A DNA stretch of 64,000 nt from Chitinophagaceae bacterium (GCA_027486835.1 JAIXOJ010000216.1:41173-105172); one strand, 5' to 3'; counted from the stretch's first letter, positions 9,096 through 18,058 are shown. Numbers and translations: made by a program. Notes: generated by a model not told the origin, from the sequence alone.

Positions 9096-9143
9096 GCGTT
9101 AATGCAGCTATTTTTGGGTGCATTAACGCAATGGAGTTGCGTT
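9096..9143. repeat. Two further consecutive hairpins
   Basis: GCGTTAATGCA (9096-9106) pairs perfectly with TGCATTAACGC (9119-9129). The right arm overlaps a second small hairpin, AACGCAA-tggag-TTGCGTT (9125-9143). They lie between the peptidase remnant and the next gene, about 50 bp before its start. Function unknown; they may shape the 5' end of the next transcript. Confidence 0.6.
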
Positions 9144-9194
9144 TATTTATGAGTTAGCGGCTATTTTAAACGCAGCCTTCACTTAATCAGAGAC

Positions 9195-10469
9195 ATGAAA
9201 TCAATCTTGACAATAATTTCAATAATTTCCTTCTGCCTAACCTCTGACGGGCAGACCAAATCAGAAGCAGTAAAATTAGTCAAGTGGTCAAGCGAATCAT
9301 GTGACAATACTTTTGACCCCTATCGCTTAAAAAACCGGGTAAGTAATATTGAATACACAGATTCTACAACAATTTACATTGTTCACTTTTCGGAAAATTG
9401 CTGTGTAACTTTCGAGCCTGCTATAAACTTTTCAAAAAATAAATTGGTATTGCTTCCTTATCGAGAGTACAAAGGTGATTATTGCAGTTGTAATTGTTGC
9501 TTCTCAATTCGGTATGAAATTTCGGGATTGACTGGCAAAAAATATCAACTTTACTTTAAAGAGTCTGCGATAAGTTTAACTGACAATTATTATGATACCG
9601 TAAAAACCTCATACGAGTTTTTTAACGGTGAAAAGATTAATAGGTCGAACAAGTATGGCTTCAAAGAAAGCATGTGGATTAAATTTTATAAAGATGGTGC
9701 CAAAGAAGTCGTTAGTGAATATCCTAAACAATCATTATTTTATAATCCTTCTCCTATTTGGTCAAAAGGCTATTATAAATCAGGAAAGCTTTCTTTTTAT
9801 GACAGAAATGATACTACACAATCTTGGTTTGAAGATAGCGAATTAAAATCTCAGTTTATAGAATACAAGATTGGAGACACGACATTTAAAAAAGGACTTA
9901 GAAAGTTTGAAAACCGACTATTACAAAAAGAATATTTAGAAAAATCTTATCCTACAATTTTTAAGAGTGAATTTGACACAGCCTACCAACAAGAAGGAAG
10001 AGTTACTGAACCAGTATATAAAAGAGAATTTTTTCAAAATGGTAAGCCTAAGTTTTTATTTGGCACAGACACTAGTTTTTCATGGTTTGAAACAGGACAG
10101 ATTGAATCGAAAAGTTATAAGAATGGAAAAATTCAGTTTGACGATAAAGGTATTCTGACGGAACAATCATTTTCGTGGCTTGAAAAAGGACCTGAAGATT
10201 GGAGAAATTTAGACAACACTCTTTATGTTCAGTTTTATTCAAATGGAAATATTAAGGAAATCGAACTGGTTAGAAATGAGCCAACTCAAGACGGAATGGC
10301 TCCTGGAGTTCGTTATACTTGGGCATGGAGTAAAGAAATGACTATCATTGAAAGCCCTGAAAACTGGACAGAGGCTTTACCTTGGACAAGATTTCCAGAA
10401 CTTCAAGTGAAGCCAAAAATGCTAATTGGACTGGACAAAAAGTCAACACCCACGAAAAATATCCGCTAA
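9195..10469 (+). CDS. Exported MORN-like repeat protein
   Basis: A 424-residue protein with a signal peptide (MKSILTIISIISFCLTSDGQ). Seen: an N-terminal beta-rich part with an unusual Cys cluster (YCSCNCCFS near residue 98). It is followed by repeated short strands of the type WIKFYKDGAKEVVSEY, GYYKSGKLSFYD, REFFQNGKPKFLF, SWFETGQIESKSYKNG and VQFYSNGNIKEIEL. Known: these match the MORN_2/YwqK-like repeat, common in Bacteroidota exported proteins and sometimes annotated as antitoxin-like without experimental basis. I infer an envelope or secreted location; the role is unknown. The 3' end abuts hairpin repeats at 10543-10612. Confidence 0.75.
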   Translation: MKSILTIISIISFCLTSDGQTKSEAVKLVKWSSESCDNTFDPYRLKNRVSNIEYTDSTTIYIVHFSENCCVTFEPAINFSKNKLVLLPYREYKGDYCSCNCCFSIRYEISGLTGKKYQLYFKESAISLTDNYYDTVKTSYEFFNGEKINRSNKYGFKESMWIKFYKDGAKEVVSEYPKQSLFYNPSPIWSKGYYKSGKLSFYDRNDTTQSWFEDSELKSQFIEYKIGDTTFKKGLRKFENRLLQKEYLEKSYPTIFKSEFDTAYQQEGRVTEPVYKREFFQNGKPKFLFGTDTSFSWFETGQIESKSYKNGKIQFDDKGILTEQSFSWLEKGPEDWRNLDNTLYVQFYSNGNIKEIELVRNEPTQDGMAPGVRYTWAWSKEMTIIESPENWTEALPWTRFPELQVKPKMLIGLDKKSTPTKNIR

Positions 10470-10542
10470 TATGGGTATTGCTGCAAGTGGGGCGGACCGA
10501 AGTACAATCGGCAGTTGTGCGCAATTCATCTTCAGTTCGGCT

Positions 10543-10612
10543 GGGCGAGATGTTAGCGCAGCGCATCTCGCCTAAACCGATAAAAGGGATTTCCAAATCC
10601 CATTTCTCGGTT
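10543..10612. repeat. Hairpin-pair repeat, copy 1 of dispersed element
   Basis: Hairpin 1 is GGCGAGATG (10544-10552), loop TTAGCGCAGCG, CATCTCGCC (10564-10572). Hairpin 2 is 10575-10612, AACCGATAAAAGGGATTT around CC with two mismatches. The segments GGGCGAGATGTTAGCGCAGC and TAAAAGGGATTTCC recur with the same spacing at 13243-13294. A partial third copy (AGCGCATCTC then CCTAAACAGATAAA) lies near 10695-10727. The element fills the gap between the MORN-like and PhyH-like genes, where I see no ORF. Confidence 0.85.
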
Positions 10613-10759
10613 GCGCATAGTTTCCTAACTACGTCCGAGCGTTTGCCAAAATCCCGATTGGCTTGTGAATTTTCCGCTGGCTAACAGGTTCCTCAGCGCA
10701 TCTCACCTAAACAGATAAACAGTTCCCTACAATCTAGAATGAAGTGATACATTAGCAAT

Positions 10760-11482
10760 ATGAACGACATCGCTAGAAATAGACAAGAACTGTTTGAAAA
10801 CGGATTTTCAGTAATAAACAATATTTATTCTACAGCCGAAGTGCAAAACATTTTGGCGGCCATTGGTAACGCAGACACTTCAAAAGACACTTTTAGAAAA
10901 ACAACAGACCTGTTTGCCATCCGACAGTTTTTAAAAGAAGTTCCTTCAACTTTAGATTTGATTTTCAATGAAAAATTGAAAACAATTATCAGCGAGGTTT
11001 TGGGAAACAATTTTTTTGTGGTGAAGAGCATTTATTTTGACAAGCCTGAAACGTCAAATTGGTATGTCTCTTATCACCAAGATTTGATCATTTCTGTTGA
11101 CAGAAAAATGGAGATTGACAATTTTGTTTCCTGGACAATAAAGCAAAATCAATTCGCAGTTCAACCCCCAACCGATATTTTGGAGAATATCACTACAATA
11201 CGAGTGCATCTTGACGACACAGACGAGCAGAAAGGCGCATTGAGAGTTGTACCAAAGTCGCATGTAAAGAAAATTTACCGACCCGAAACCATCAATTGGG
11301 ACAACGAAACGGAAACAACTTGCTGCGTAAAGCAAGGGGGAATCATGCTAATGAAACCATTGACTTTGCACAGTTCTAGCAGAACAACGAACCATAAAAA
11401 AAGACGCGTGATTCATATTGAATTGGCAAACAAAGAATTACCCGATGGACTAAAATGGGCAGAACGAATAGATTTGATGTAG
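10760..11482 (+). CDS. Phytanoyl-CoA dioxygenase (PhyH) family protein
   Basis: A 240-residue cytoplasmic protein. Seen: the Fe(II)-binding HxD (YHQDLII, near residues 110-113) and a distal His plus downstream Arg (KPLTLHSSSRTTNHKKRRV, near residues 200-218), with GALRVVPKSH between them. Known: this is the metal/2-oxoglutarate site of the PhyH branch of 2-oxoglutarate-dependent oxygenases, which hydroxylate small molecules or lipids. The substrate is unknown. It stands alone between hairpin elements, and an accessory, horizontally acquired origin is plausible but unproven. Confidence 0.85.
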   Translation: MNDIARNRQELFENGFSVINNIYSTAEVQNILAAIGNADTSKDTFRKTTDLFAIRQFLKEVPSTLDLIFNEKLKTIISEVLGNNFFVVKSIYFDKPETSNWYVSYHQDLIISVDRKMEIDNFVSWTIKQNQFAVQPPTDILENITTIRVHLDDTDEQKGALRVVPKSHVKKIYRPETINWDNETETTCCVKQGGIMLMKPLTLHSSSRTTNHKKRRVIHIELANKELPDGLKWAERIDLM

Positions 11483-11599
11483 CGTATTGGTTTGCTCTTT
11501 TGTAGTCTTTGAGATTCTATTTATAGGGTTAATGTTCTAGTTTTAAGCAACGAAATTGTTTCCCAATAAAGAAACGCTTACTTTCGGCAAAACTTTAGA

Positions 11600-11944
11600 A
11601 TGAACCCAAAGTTTGAAGTAGAATTTTTACCAGAAGCGATTGAATTTTTAGATAATCTGGAAGAAAAAGCGAGGGAAAAGGTTTACTATAATATCAAGAA
11701 AACTCAATACTTAAATGACAACGAATTATTTAAAAAAATCAGTGAGTTTGTTTGGGAATTTCGTACTTTATACAATGGAAATGCGTACAGACTATTTTCA
11801 TTTTGGGATAATATTAATGGGAAAGAGACTTTGGTTGTAGCAACACATGGAATAGTAAAAAAGACACAGAAAACACCTTCTAAAGAAATAAAAAAAGTGG
11901 AAGAAATTAGAAAGCAGTATTTAATAAATCGTAAGAATAAATAA
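11600..11944 (+). CDS. higB: Type II toxin, RelE/HigB (Gp49-like) family
   Basis: A 114-residue basic protein. Seen: FEVEFLPEAIEFLDNLEEKAREKVYYNIKKTQ, then WEFRTLYNGNAYRLFSFWDN and ATHGIVKKTQKTP, the beta-sheet core and K/R-rich tail of Gp49/HigB mRNA interferases. Known: these cleave ribosome-bound mRNA and are neutralised by an HTH antitoxin encoded downstream, the reverse of the usual order. The next gene begins 2 bp after this stop, as expected. Symbol assigned by family and order. Confidence 0.88.
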   Translation: MNPKFEVEFLPEAIEFLDNLEEKAREKVYYNIKKTQYLNDNELFKKISEFVWEFRTLYNGNAYRLFSFWDNINGKETLVVATHGIVKKTQKTPSKEIKKVEEIRKQYLINRKNK

Positions 11945-11946
11945 TT

Positions 11947-12267
11947 ATGGAAAATAAGTTTACAACTGTTTCACTGGACACAATGATAGATAAACACATT
12001 GGCAAGATTGGAACCGAAAAACGGGATGCATTTGAAAGCGAATTAAGAATCGATTTGTTGGGTCAAGCAATTAAACAAGCAAGGCAAGAACGTAACTTGA
12101 CACAAGAACAATTGGGCGAACTTGTTGGGGTACAAAAAGCGCAGATTTCTAAAATAGAAAACAGTGTGAAAAATGCAAGATTTGAGACCATAATGAAGGT
12201 GTTTGATGCTTTAGATGTAAAAGTGAATTTTAAAGTTGAGCTAAATAATAAAAAGTTTGCCATCTAA
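11947..12267 (+). CDS. higA: XRE-family antitoxin (HigA-like)
   Basis: A 106-residue protein with a central Cro/C1-type helix-turn-helix at about residues 38-95 (LGQAIKQARQERNLTQEQLG, then VQKAQISKIENSV). It lies 2 bp after the toxin gene and is surely co-transcribed and translationally coupled. Known: such antitoxins bind the toxin and repress the shared promoter, which should lie in the gap 11483-11599. No operator palindrome stands out there by eye. Confidence 0.88.
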   Translation: MENKFTTVSLDTMIDKHIGKIGTEKRDAFESELRIDLLGQAIKQARQERNLTQEQLGELVGVQKAQISKIENSVKNARFETIMKVFDALDVKVNFKVELNNKKFAI

Positions 12268-12530
12268 GTATGTAGTAAAGAAAGTGAGATATTCCACTTT
12301 AACAGTCTTCCAAAAAAGAACAATTGGCCAATGTTTCTAGACAAAGACAGTGAGCGAGCAAATCCACTGATTAGCAATCGATAAGTACTAATACTCCTGC
12401 GGTTTATAATAGCAAACCACCACCAGCGGCTTAAAAGCAGATACCTAATTTTATCTTTTTACCCTAATTCATCACCACTGTTTCCTTATTTTCGCCTTAA
12501 TATTAACTTTTAACCCCAAAAATGTTTGCC

Positions 12531-13133
12531 ATGAAAAAAATGTTGTTTGTCATTTTGATTACCAATTTGTTTTTTAACCTAATCCAAGCTCAATCTACAC
12601 CAGCAAAACCATTAACCGCAGAAGAAAAAGCTGCAATCAAACAAAAACAAGAAGCCGATTTAGCTGCGGCTTACAAAGAAGCCGGCATTAGTGAAGAATT
12701 GGCAGTAAAAATTAAAGCTATCGAAAGCAGTTATTCAATTAAAGGAAAAGAATTATATGCTTGGAGAGATAGTAATTTGAATTCAATCAATGGGAAAGAG
12801 GCTATTAAGAAATTCAATGATTTACTAAAAAAGAAGAAAGAAACAGATCCTGCTGTAAACCCTCAAGTACCTCAAAGTGCAGAGGAGAAAGCCGCATTGA
12901 AAAAGAAGCAAGAAGAGGATAAGATAGCAGCCCAAAAAGAATCAGGATTTACTGATGCGCAAATTGAGAAATTTAACAGCATTATGAATGATTTTAAGGA
13001 TAAGTCCACTTCATTGACAAAAGAAAAAAATACGGCTGTTGAGGAAATTGCAGGTAAAGAAAGCATCAAGAAATTAAAGGACATTCAAAAAAAGCAAAAG
13101 GAGGAAGCGGCTAAAGCGCAATTACCCAAATGA
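12531..13133 (+). CDS. Exported Lys/Glu-rich protein with tandem duplicated helical domain
   Basis: I do not recognise a named family. The ATG at 12531 (MKKMLFVILI, then NLIQAQS) gives a clean signal peptide; the frame also has an earlier ATG at 12522. Seen: two copies of an about 75-residue helical module. The first starts TAEEKAAIKQKQEADLAAAY and ends GKEAIKKFNDLLKKKKE. The second starts SAEEKAALKKKQEEDKIAAQ and ends GKESIKKLKDIQKKQKE. Both are Lys/Glu/Ala-rich and likely coiled, with a short Pro linker. The mature product is probably periplasmic. It is bordered downstream by the repeat at 13203-13294. Confidence 0.7.
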   Translation: MKKMLFVILITNLFFNLIQAQSTPAKPLTAEEKAAIKQKQEADLAAAYKEAGISEELAVKIKAIESSYSIKGKELYAWRDSNLNSINGKEAIKKFNDLLKKKKETDPAVNPQVPQSAEEKAALKKKQEEDKIAAQKESGFTDAQIEKFNSIMNDFKDKSTSLTKEKNTAVEEIAGKESIKKLKDIQKKQKEEAAKAQLPK

Positions 13134-13202
13134 TGACAAACAGTTAAAGAAACATTACCATTTTGTCGTCAGGTTTCATTCAGTGTTTTTTATTCTACCA
13201 CT

Positions 13203-13294
13203 AGTAAGAATGTTTAGCGCGGCTGAACATTCTTACTCTGTTGGGCGAGATGTTAGCGCAGCACTCCGAGTGTAAATAGATAAAAGGGATTTCC
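13203..13294. repeat. Hairpin repeat, copy 2 of dispersed element
   Basis: AGTAAGAATGTT (13203-13214) pairs perfectly over 12 bp with AACATTCTTACT (13226-13237) around loop TAGCGCGGCTG. Then GGGCGAGATGTTAGCGCAGC (13243-13262) and TAAAAGGGATTTCC (13281-13294) match copy 1 at 10543-10594 with identical spacing. The 18 bases between differ and include CACTCCGAGTG. It lies just upstream of the next gene. Confidence 0.85.
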
Positions 13295-13321
13295 GAATTC
13301 CAGTCAACTGTAAGATGTTTT

Positions 13322-14119
13322 ATGAAACTATACATCTCGCGTATGAATAAAGGAACAGCAATAGTTCAATTATTAATGTTAGGCTTGGGGCTTAGACTAT
13401 GCAAAACATTTTGGCTAGATTACTCTCCAATAAAACCTTTCCTACTTATCGCAATGCTAGGATTTGCTTCCTGCCATTCAAATAAAGACAAAACGCATTA
13501 TCCAAATGATTTTCAAGTTATTATTACAGATACAACAAGGAATCAAAGTGCAAAGTGGGATCTGGAGGATTTTAATTACCGTTCAAGACTTGCAAAATTA
13601 CTTGGACTATCTAGCTTGAAGAACTATGCAGACAGTTTGGAAATAAGGCTTTGGCATGAGTATTCATATAGTAATTGCCTTGACTTATATACATTAAAAT
13701 TTATAGACACCAATTGTATTGTTTCTTATTTTAGAATTTATCCAAAAAGAGAAAGGCGAGATATAAATAACACTAATGGTCATTGGCTACCTTATGAAGA
13801 AAGAACAATCGATAGCTCATTTTCTAAAACAAAAACAATATCCAAACGCAAGTTTCAAAGCATTAATATTGATAGTGTTTGGCTTTTGAAATCTCAAAGT
13901 GATTTAAATATTGCTGACAGCATTGGGTTTACAGATTGCTACAGCCACATTATAGAAATAGCAGACAGAAGGCATTTAAAATTCATGAGATACCATTGCC
14001 CATCTGCTTATTATGAAAAAGTCAAACTACAACCAATATTAGATTTTGAATACTTTTATGGCCTACTAGCATCATTGGGTAGACATAACAACGTATATCT
14101 CGAGGAAAAATTTCAATAA
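13322..14119 (+). CDS. Hypothetical lipoprotein
   Basis: I do not recognise this 265-residue protein. Seen: a hydrophobic stretch ending in a lipobox-like cysteine (PFLLIAMLGFASC, Cys at about residue 51), then a polar domain with several Trp/Tyr (LRLWHEYSYSN-type strands). The lipobox is unusually far from the annotated ATG and the N-terminal 35 residues look like an extension, so the true start may lie downstream (no ATG fits well) or the 5' end may be altered. It probably sits in the inner leaflet of the outer membrane. It is convergent with plsC. Confidence 0.55.
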   Translation: MKLYISRMNKGTAIVQLLMLGLGLRLCKTFWLDYSPIKPFLLIAMLGFASCHSNKDKTHYPNDFQVIITDTTRNQSAKWDLEDFNYRSRLAKLLGLSSLKNYADSLEIRLWHEYSYSNCLDLYTLKFIDTNCIVSYFRIYPKRERRDINNTNGHWLPYEERTIDSSFSKTKTISKRKFQSINIDSVWLLKSQSDLNIADSIGFTDCYSHIIEIADRRHLKFMRYHCPSAYYEKVKLQPILDFEYFYGLLASLGRHNNVYLEEKFQ

Positions 14120-14148
14120 AACAAAAAGTAACACAAAGTCCGCCTTCT

Positions 14149-14919
14149 CTATTTGGCATGTTGCACATAAAACGCCTGCATCGTATCAAATACCTTTTGC
14201 TTTAGGGCTTCGATGGTTAAATCCTCCGGTTCAATTGGAGGTAGAAAATGCAATTGGATGCGGGTAGGGAGAAAAAAGAGAGAATACTGGATCGGGCATG
14301 CTTTCGCAGACCCAATTATAACACAAGGAATAATTGGTGTTTTAGTATCCCGGCTTAGCTTGAAAGCCCCATCCTGAAATTTGGCCATGGGGTTACCCGT
14401 TTTGTTCCTCGTGCCTTCGGGAAATATGCACATATGGAATCCATCCTTCAATGCAGCTTTCATCAAATCGAAACTGCGTTTTCTACTCGCCACACTTTCT
14501 CTATTAACCAATACGGAGCCTCGTGCATAGTACCAACCGAAAATAGGCACTTTGGTAAACGTGTCTTTGGCAATGGTTTGGTTGGGCCCAGGCACAAACG
14601 GGCAAAGCAGGGGTACATCCAATAGGGCATTGTGATTGCTGGTTACTATATAGGTAGTGCCTTTTTTAAAATGCTCTTTTCCATACACTTTCAAAGGACT
14701 GCCTACCAGATATAGCCAAGTGGTATTCCACCATTTAGCAATGAGAATAAACCACCAAATCCCCTTAGGATTTTTCACAAGTTTGGTAGCCATAGAGGGG
14801 ATAAATATGACAATGAACGTTGCAGCAAAACTGATAACTGCCCACACGGCCCAAACGCGAGCAAAGGCAAGGGTTAAGATTCCATACTTGGGCGGCGTGG
14901 ATAACGATGATTGTGACAT
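14149..14919 (-). CDS. plsC: 1-acyl-sn-glycerol-3-phosphate acyltransferase
   Basis: A 256-residue membrane-associated acyltransferase that converts lysophosphatidate to phosphatidate in phospholipid synthesis. Seen: an N-terminal membrane segment (residues 20-45), the catalytic NHNALLD (95-101, the NHx4D motif), the block-II-like GSVLVNR near residue 140, and FPEGTR (166-171), which binds the glycerol phosphate. The length fits the family. It is transcribed alone, and its upstream side faces the ung gene across an about 200-bp gap. Confidence 0.93.
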   Translation of the reverse strand: MSQSSLSTPPKYGILTLAFARVWAVWAVISFAATFIVIFIPSMATKLVKNPKGIWWFILIAKWWNTTWLYLVGSPLKVYGKEHFKKGTTYIVTSNHNALLDVPLLCPFVPGPNQTIAKDTFTKVPIFGWYYARGSVLVNRESVASRKRSFDLMKAALKDGFHMCIFPEGTRNKTGNPMAKFQDGAFKLSRDTKTPIIPCVIIGSAKACPIQYSLFFLPTRIQLHFLPPIEPEDLTIEALKQKVFDTMQAFYVQHAK

Positions 14920-15087
14920 GACTATTTTTATTTTACAATATTTCTAATTGATAAACGCTGCAATAATGGCGAAAAGCTACAATAATGGTTATGCTATATA
15001 CTGGCAACCGCCCTTTGTTTATAAACTCCCACCTGAAATTTGGTTTCAGTAAGCGAAAAATCTCTAGCCAAAACTTAACTATCAGAA

Positions 15088-15130
15088 AATCCTAAAACCC
15101 AAAACCTAATACTTACAACCTAATACCTAA
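15088..15130. repeat. Dispersed TAAGTTGTAAGTATTAGG-type repeat, inverse copy
   Basis: CCTAAAACCCAAAACCTAAT and ACTTACAACCTAATACCTAA are the inverse of the element at 2441-2480. It overlaps the stop codon of ung and lies downstream of that gene rather than 5' of a start. Confidence 0.5.
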
Positions 15131-15798
15131 ATCATCCAATCGATAGGGTCTAAGCCCTGCTTGGCCAAAAGCTGATTAGTCCGGCTGAAATGTTTGCATC
15201 CAAAAAAACCAGTGTGTGCGCTTAAGGGCGAAGGGTGCGGAGCTTTCAACACATGGTGTTTGGTAGCATCAATTAACACTTGCTTTTCCTGCGCAAACTT
15301 GCCCCAAAGCAAAAAAACAACCCCTTGTTTTTCTTCAGATATTTTTCTTATAACGGCATTGGTAAAATCCATCCATCCAATCTTGGCATGACTAGCAGGT
15401 TCATTGGCCCGAACAGTAAGTACTGCATTGAGCAATAGCACTCCTTGTTCTGCCCATTTGGTGAGGTTGCCTGAAGTGGGGATGGGCATTCCAATGTCGG
15501 TTTGCAATTCTTTAAACATATTCATCAACGAAGGTGGTGGCGGCACACCATCGGGTACACTAAAACTCAAGCCCATCGCCTGATCTGGATTGTGGTAAGG
15601 GTCTTGCCCCAAAATAACCACCCTTACTTTGTTCAAAGGGGTTTTGTCAAAAGCATTAAAAATGAGACTCCCTGGAGGATAAATGGTGGCTTTGGTGGCG
15701 CGTTCTGTTTTTAAATGAGCGGCAATTTGCATAAAATAAGGCTTGTTAAACTCCGCTGACAAAGCCGTTTTCCAGCTCTCCTCCATCTTTACATCCAT
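15127..15798 (-). CDS. ung: Uracil-DNA glycosylase (family 1)
   Basis: Removes uracil from DNA to start base-excision repair. Seen: the water-activating GQDPYH (residues 64-69, Asp66), VLLLNAVLTVRANEPASH, and HPSPLSAHTGFFG near residue 189, where most family members have SAHRG. The frame is open to 15888, but ATG at 15798 (MDVKMEESWK) gives 223 residues, the usual length. The upstream extension (MYYYMACSQTH) is not UNG-like. Transcribed singly. Confidence 0.95.
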   Translation of the reverse strand: MDVKMEESWKTALSAEFNKPYFMQIAAHLKTERATKATIYPPGSLIFNAFDKTPLNKVRVVILGQDPYHNPDQAMGLSFSVPDGVPPPPSLMNMFKELQTDIGMPIPTSGNLTKWAEQGVLLLNAVLTVRANEPASHAKIGWMDFTNAVIRKISEEKQGVVFLLWGKFAQEKQVLIDATKHHVLKAPHPSPLSAHTGFFGCKHFSRTNQLLAKQGLDPIDWMI

Positions 15799-16094
15799 AC
15801 AATCTACTTTAATTATTTGCGCCGAAAATACAATACAATGTAAGTTGTTGATATAATGAGTTTGGGAGCAAGCCATATAATAGTACACTTCATTGTCTCG
15901 ATATTGATTTGATATCGGTTTGAGGTAAGCCCATTTAAAAAAATTGAAATTCGCAAAATGCCTAGGAATACAACAGTTTCAGGCATTATTCTAGTCTTTT
16001 TTGGTGCGAACTATTTTGCAAAAAAGCTTGTTACACCACTTTGTTTCAATGCTTTAAAGCACCAATCATTATTTTTACACAAATAGGGCTTTTA

Positions 16095-18029
16095 ATGGAA
16101 ATAGTACCAGGCGCATTACTTAGAGAAATCAATTCACCAGAGGATTTAAAAAAACTCAATAAAAAACAGTTACACAAGGTTTGTAACGAGCTTAGACAAT
16201 TTATAATTGACACTGTTAGCATACATGGGGGTCACTTTGCAGCCAGCTTAGGCGTTGTAGAATTGTCGGTTGCTTTACACTTTGTTTACAACACCCCCTA
16301 CGACCAATTGGTGTGGGATGTTGGGCATCAAGCCTATGGTCATAAAATACTAACTGGAAGAAGAGATTCTTTTGTTACCAACAGAAAATACGGCGGCCTA
16401 AGTGGCTTCCCAAAAAGAACAGAAAGTGACTATGACACTTTTGGAGTGGGTCATTCATCCACCTCCATTTCTGCCGCTTTAGGTATGGCAATAGCGGCTA
16501 AGTATAAAGGCGAAAACAGAAAAAGTATTGCAGTAATTGGCGATGGTAGTATGACAGCCGGGATGGCATTTGAAGCGATGAACCATGCTGGCGTTGCTGA
16601 TAGTGATGTGCTGATTATCCTAAACGATAATTGCATGAGCATCGACCCCAATGTGGGCGCCTTAAAAGAATACCTTACTGATATTGCCACTTCGCCCACT
16701 TACAATAAAATAAAGGATGACGTTTGGAAAGTAATGGGCAAGCTACCTGTTGGCAAGCGCATCAGCCAAACAATGGCTCATAAATTAGCTGACAGCCTAA
16801 AAGGGATAGTAAGCAGCAGCAGTAATTTATTTGAAGCATTAAAGCTTAGATATTTTGGACCTATCGACGGTCATAATATCATAAAACTGGTAGATACTTT
16901 AAACGACTTAAAAAAGATACCTGGTCCTAAGTTGCTCCATATTATTACCACAAAGGGGAAAGGATATGAATTGGCCGAAAAAGACCAAACAAAATGGCAT
17001 GCACCAGGTCTTTTTGATAAGATTACTGGCGAAATAGTCAAGCAAACCTATTTATCGCCACAAGCACCTAAGTACCAAGACGTGTTTGGTCATACCCTTT
17101 TAGAGTTGGCACATGCCAATGAAAAAATAATGGGTATCACGCCAGCCATGCCAAGTGGTTCTTCACTAAAAATAATGATGGATGTAATGCCCCACCGAGC
17201 ATTTGATGTAGGCATTTGCGAGCAACACGCTGTAACGCTTAGTGCTGGTCTTGCCACGCAAGGATTGAAGGTGTTCTGCAACATTTATTCCTCTTTTATG
17301 CAACGCTCCTTTGACCAAGTGGTACACGACGTAGCTATCCAAAAACTACCCGTTGTATTCTGTTTAGATAGAGCTGGTCTGGTGGGCGAAGATGGCCCCA
17401 CCCACCATGGTTGCTACGATATTGCTTATTTCAGGGGTATTCCTAATTTAATTTTATCTGCCCCAATGAACGAGCAGGAATTGAGAAATCTAATGTTTAC
17501 CGCCCAATTGGATAGCACGGAATTACCTTTTGTAATCAGATACCCAAGAGGAAACGGAACAATGCCCGAATGGAAAACACCCCTCGAGCCTGTTACAATA
17601 GGAAAAGGCCGTAGATTAAAATCTGGTAGTGATGTGGCCATTTTGAGTTATGGGCATCCAGGCAATTTTGCACAAGCGGCTATCCGCACCCTCCGTTCAG
17701 AAGGAATTAATCCAGCGCATTACGATATGCGCTTTGTAAAACCGATTGATGAAGAACTACTCCACGAAGTATTTGCCAACTATCGTAAAATAGTAACCAT
17801 TGAAGACGGTACGGTAGTGGGTGGATTTGGTAGTGCTGTTTTGGAATTCATGGCAAAACATCGCTACAATGCCGAAGTGGTAATACTTGGTATCCCCGAC
17901 AGGCTGGTAGAGCATGGAAGTTTAAAAGAACTGTACAAAGAATGTGGCTTTGATGCCCCTTCCATAGCCGAAACAGTAAGGCAACTGTTGTCTAGCTCTG
18001 TTAAAGTAACTGAGATGATTGCAGGTTAA
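16095..18029 (+). CDS. dxs: 1-deoxy-D-xylulose-5-phosphate synthase
   Basis: Thiamine-diphosphate enzyme that joins pyruvate and glyceraldehyde 3-phosphate in the first step of the MEP isoprenoid pathway. Seen: the ThDP/Mg motif GDGSMTAGMAFEAM with LNDN (residues about 150-190), GPIDGHN near 270, the transketolase-type DRAGLVGEDGPTHHG near 430, and RYPRGNG near 495. ATG at 16095 (MEIVPGALLR) gives 644 residues; an in-frame ATG at 16041 adds 18 residues without family similarity. A hairpin at 18059-18104 follows. Confidence 0.96.
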   Translation: MEIVPGALLREINSPEDLKKLNKKQLHKVCNELRQFIIDTVSIHGGHFAASLGVVELSVALHFVYNTPYDQLVWDVGHQAYGHKILTGRRDSFVTNRKYGGLSGFPKRTESDYDTFGVGHSSTSISAALGMAIAAKYKGENRKSIAVIGDGSMTAGMAFEAMNHAGVADSDVLIILNDNCMSIDPNVGALKEYLTDIATSPTYNKIKDDVWKVMGKLPVGKRISQTMAHKLADSLKGIVSSSSNLFEALKLRYFGPIDGHNIIKLVDTLNDLKKIPGPKLLHIITTKGKGYELAEKDQTKWHAPGLFDKITGEIVKQTYLSPQAPKYQDVFGHTLLELAHANEKIMGITPAMPSGSSLKIMMDVMPHRAFDVGICEQHAVTLSAGLATQGLKVFCNIYSSFMQRSFDQVVHDVAIQKLPVVFCLDRAGLVGEDGPTHHGCYDIAYFRGIPNLILSAPMNEQELRNLMFTAQLDSTELPFVIRYPRGNGTMPEWKTPLEPVTIGKGRRLKSGSDVAILSYGHPGNFAQAAIRTLRSEGINPAHYDMRFVKPIDEELLHEVFANYRKIVTIEDGTVVGGFGSAVLEFMAKHRYNAEVVILGIPDRLVEHGSLKELYKECGFDAPSIAETVRQLLSSSVKVTEMIAG

Positions 18030-18058
18030 ATGATTGTTTTACTTAGTTATACCATTCT

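Noticed and set aside
10470..10760. Integron attC site
   Set aside because: Hairpins are present but the expected RYYYAAC/GTTRRRY core pair flanking them was not found, and no integrase is in the window.
16041..16094. 18-residue N-terminal extension of DXS
   Set aside because: The family begins at the ATG at 16095; the upstream residues have no DXS character.
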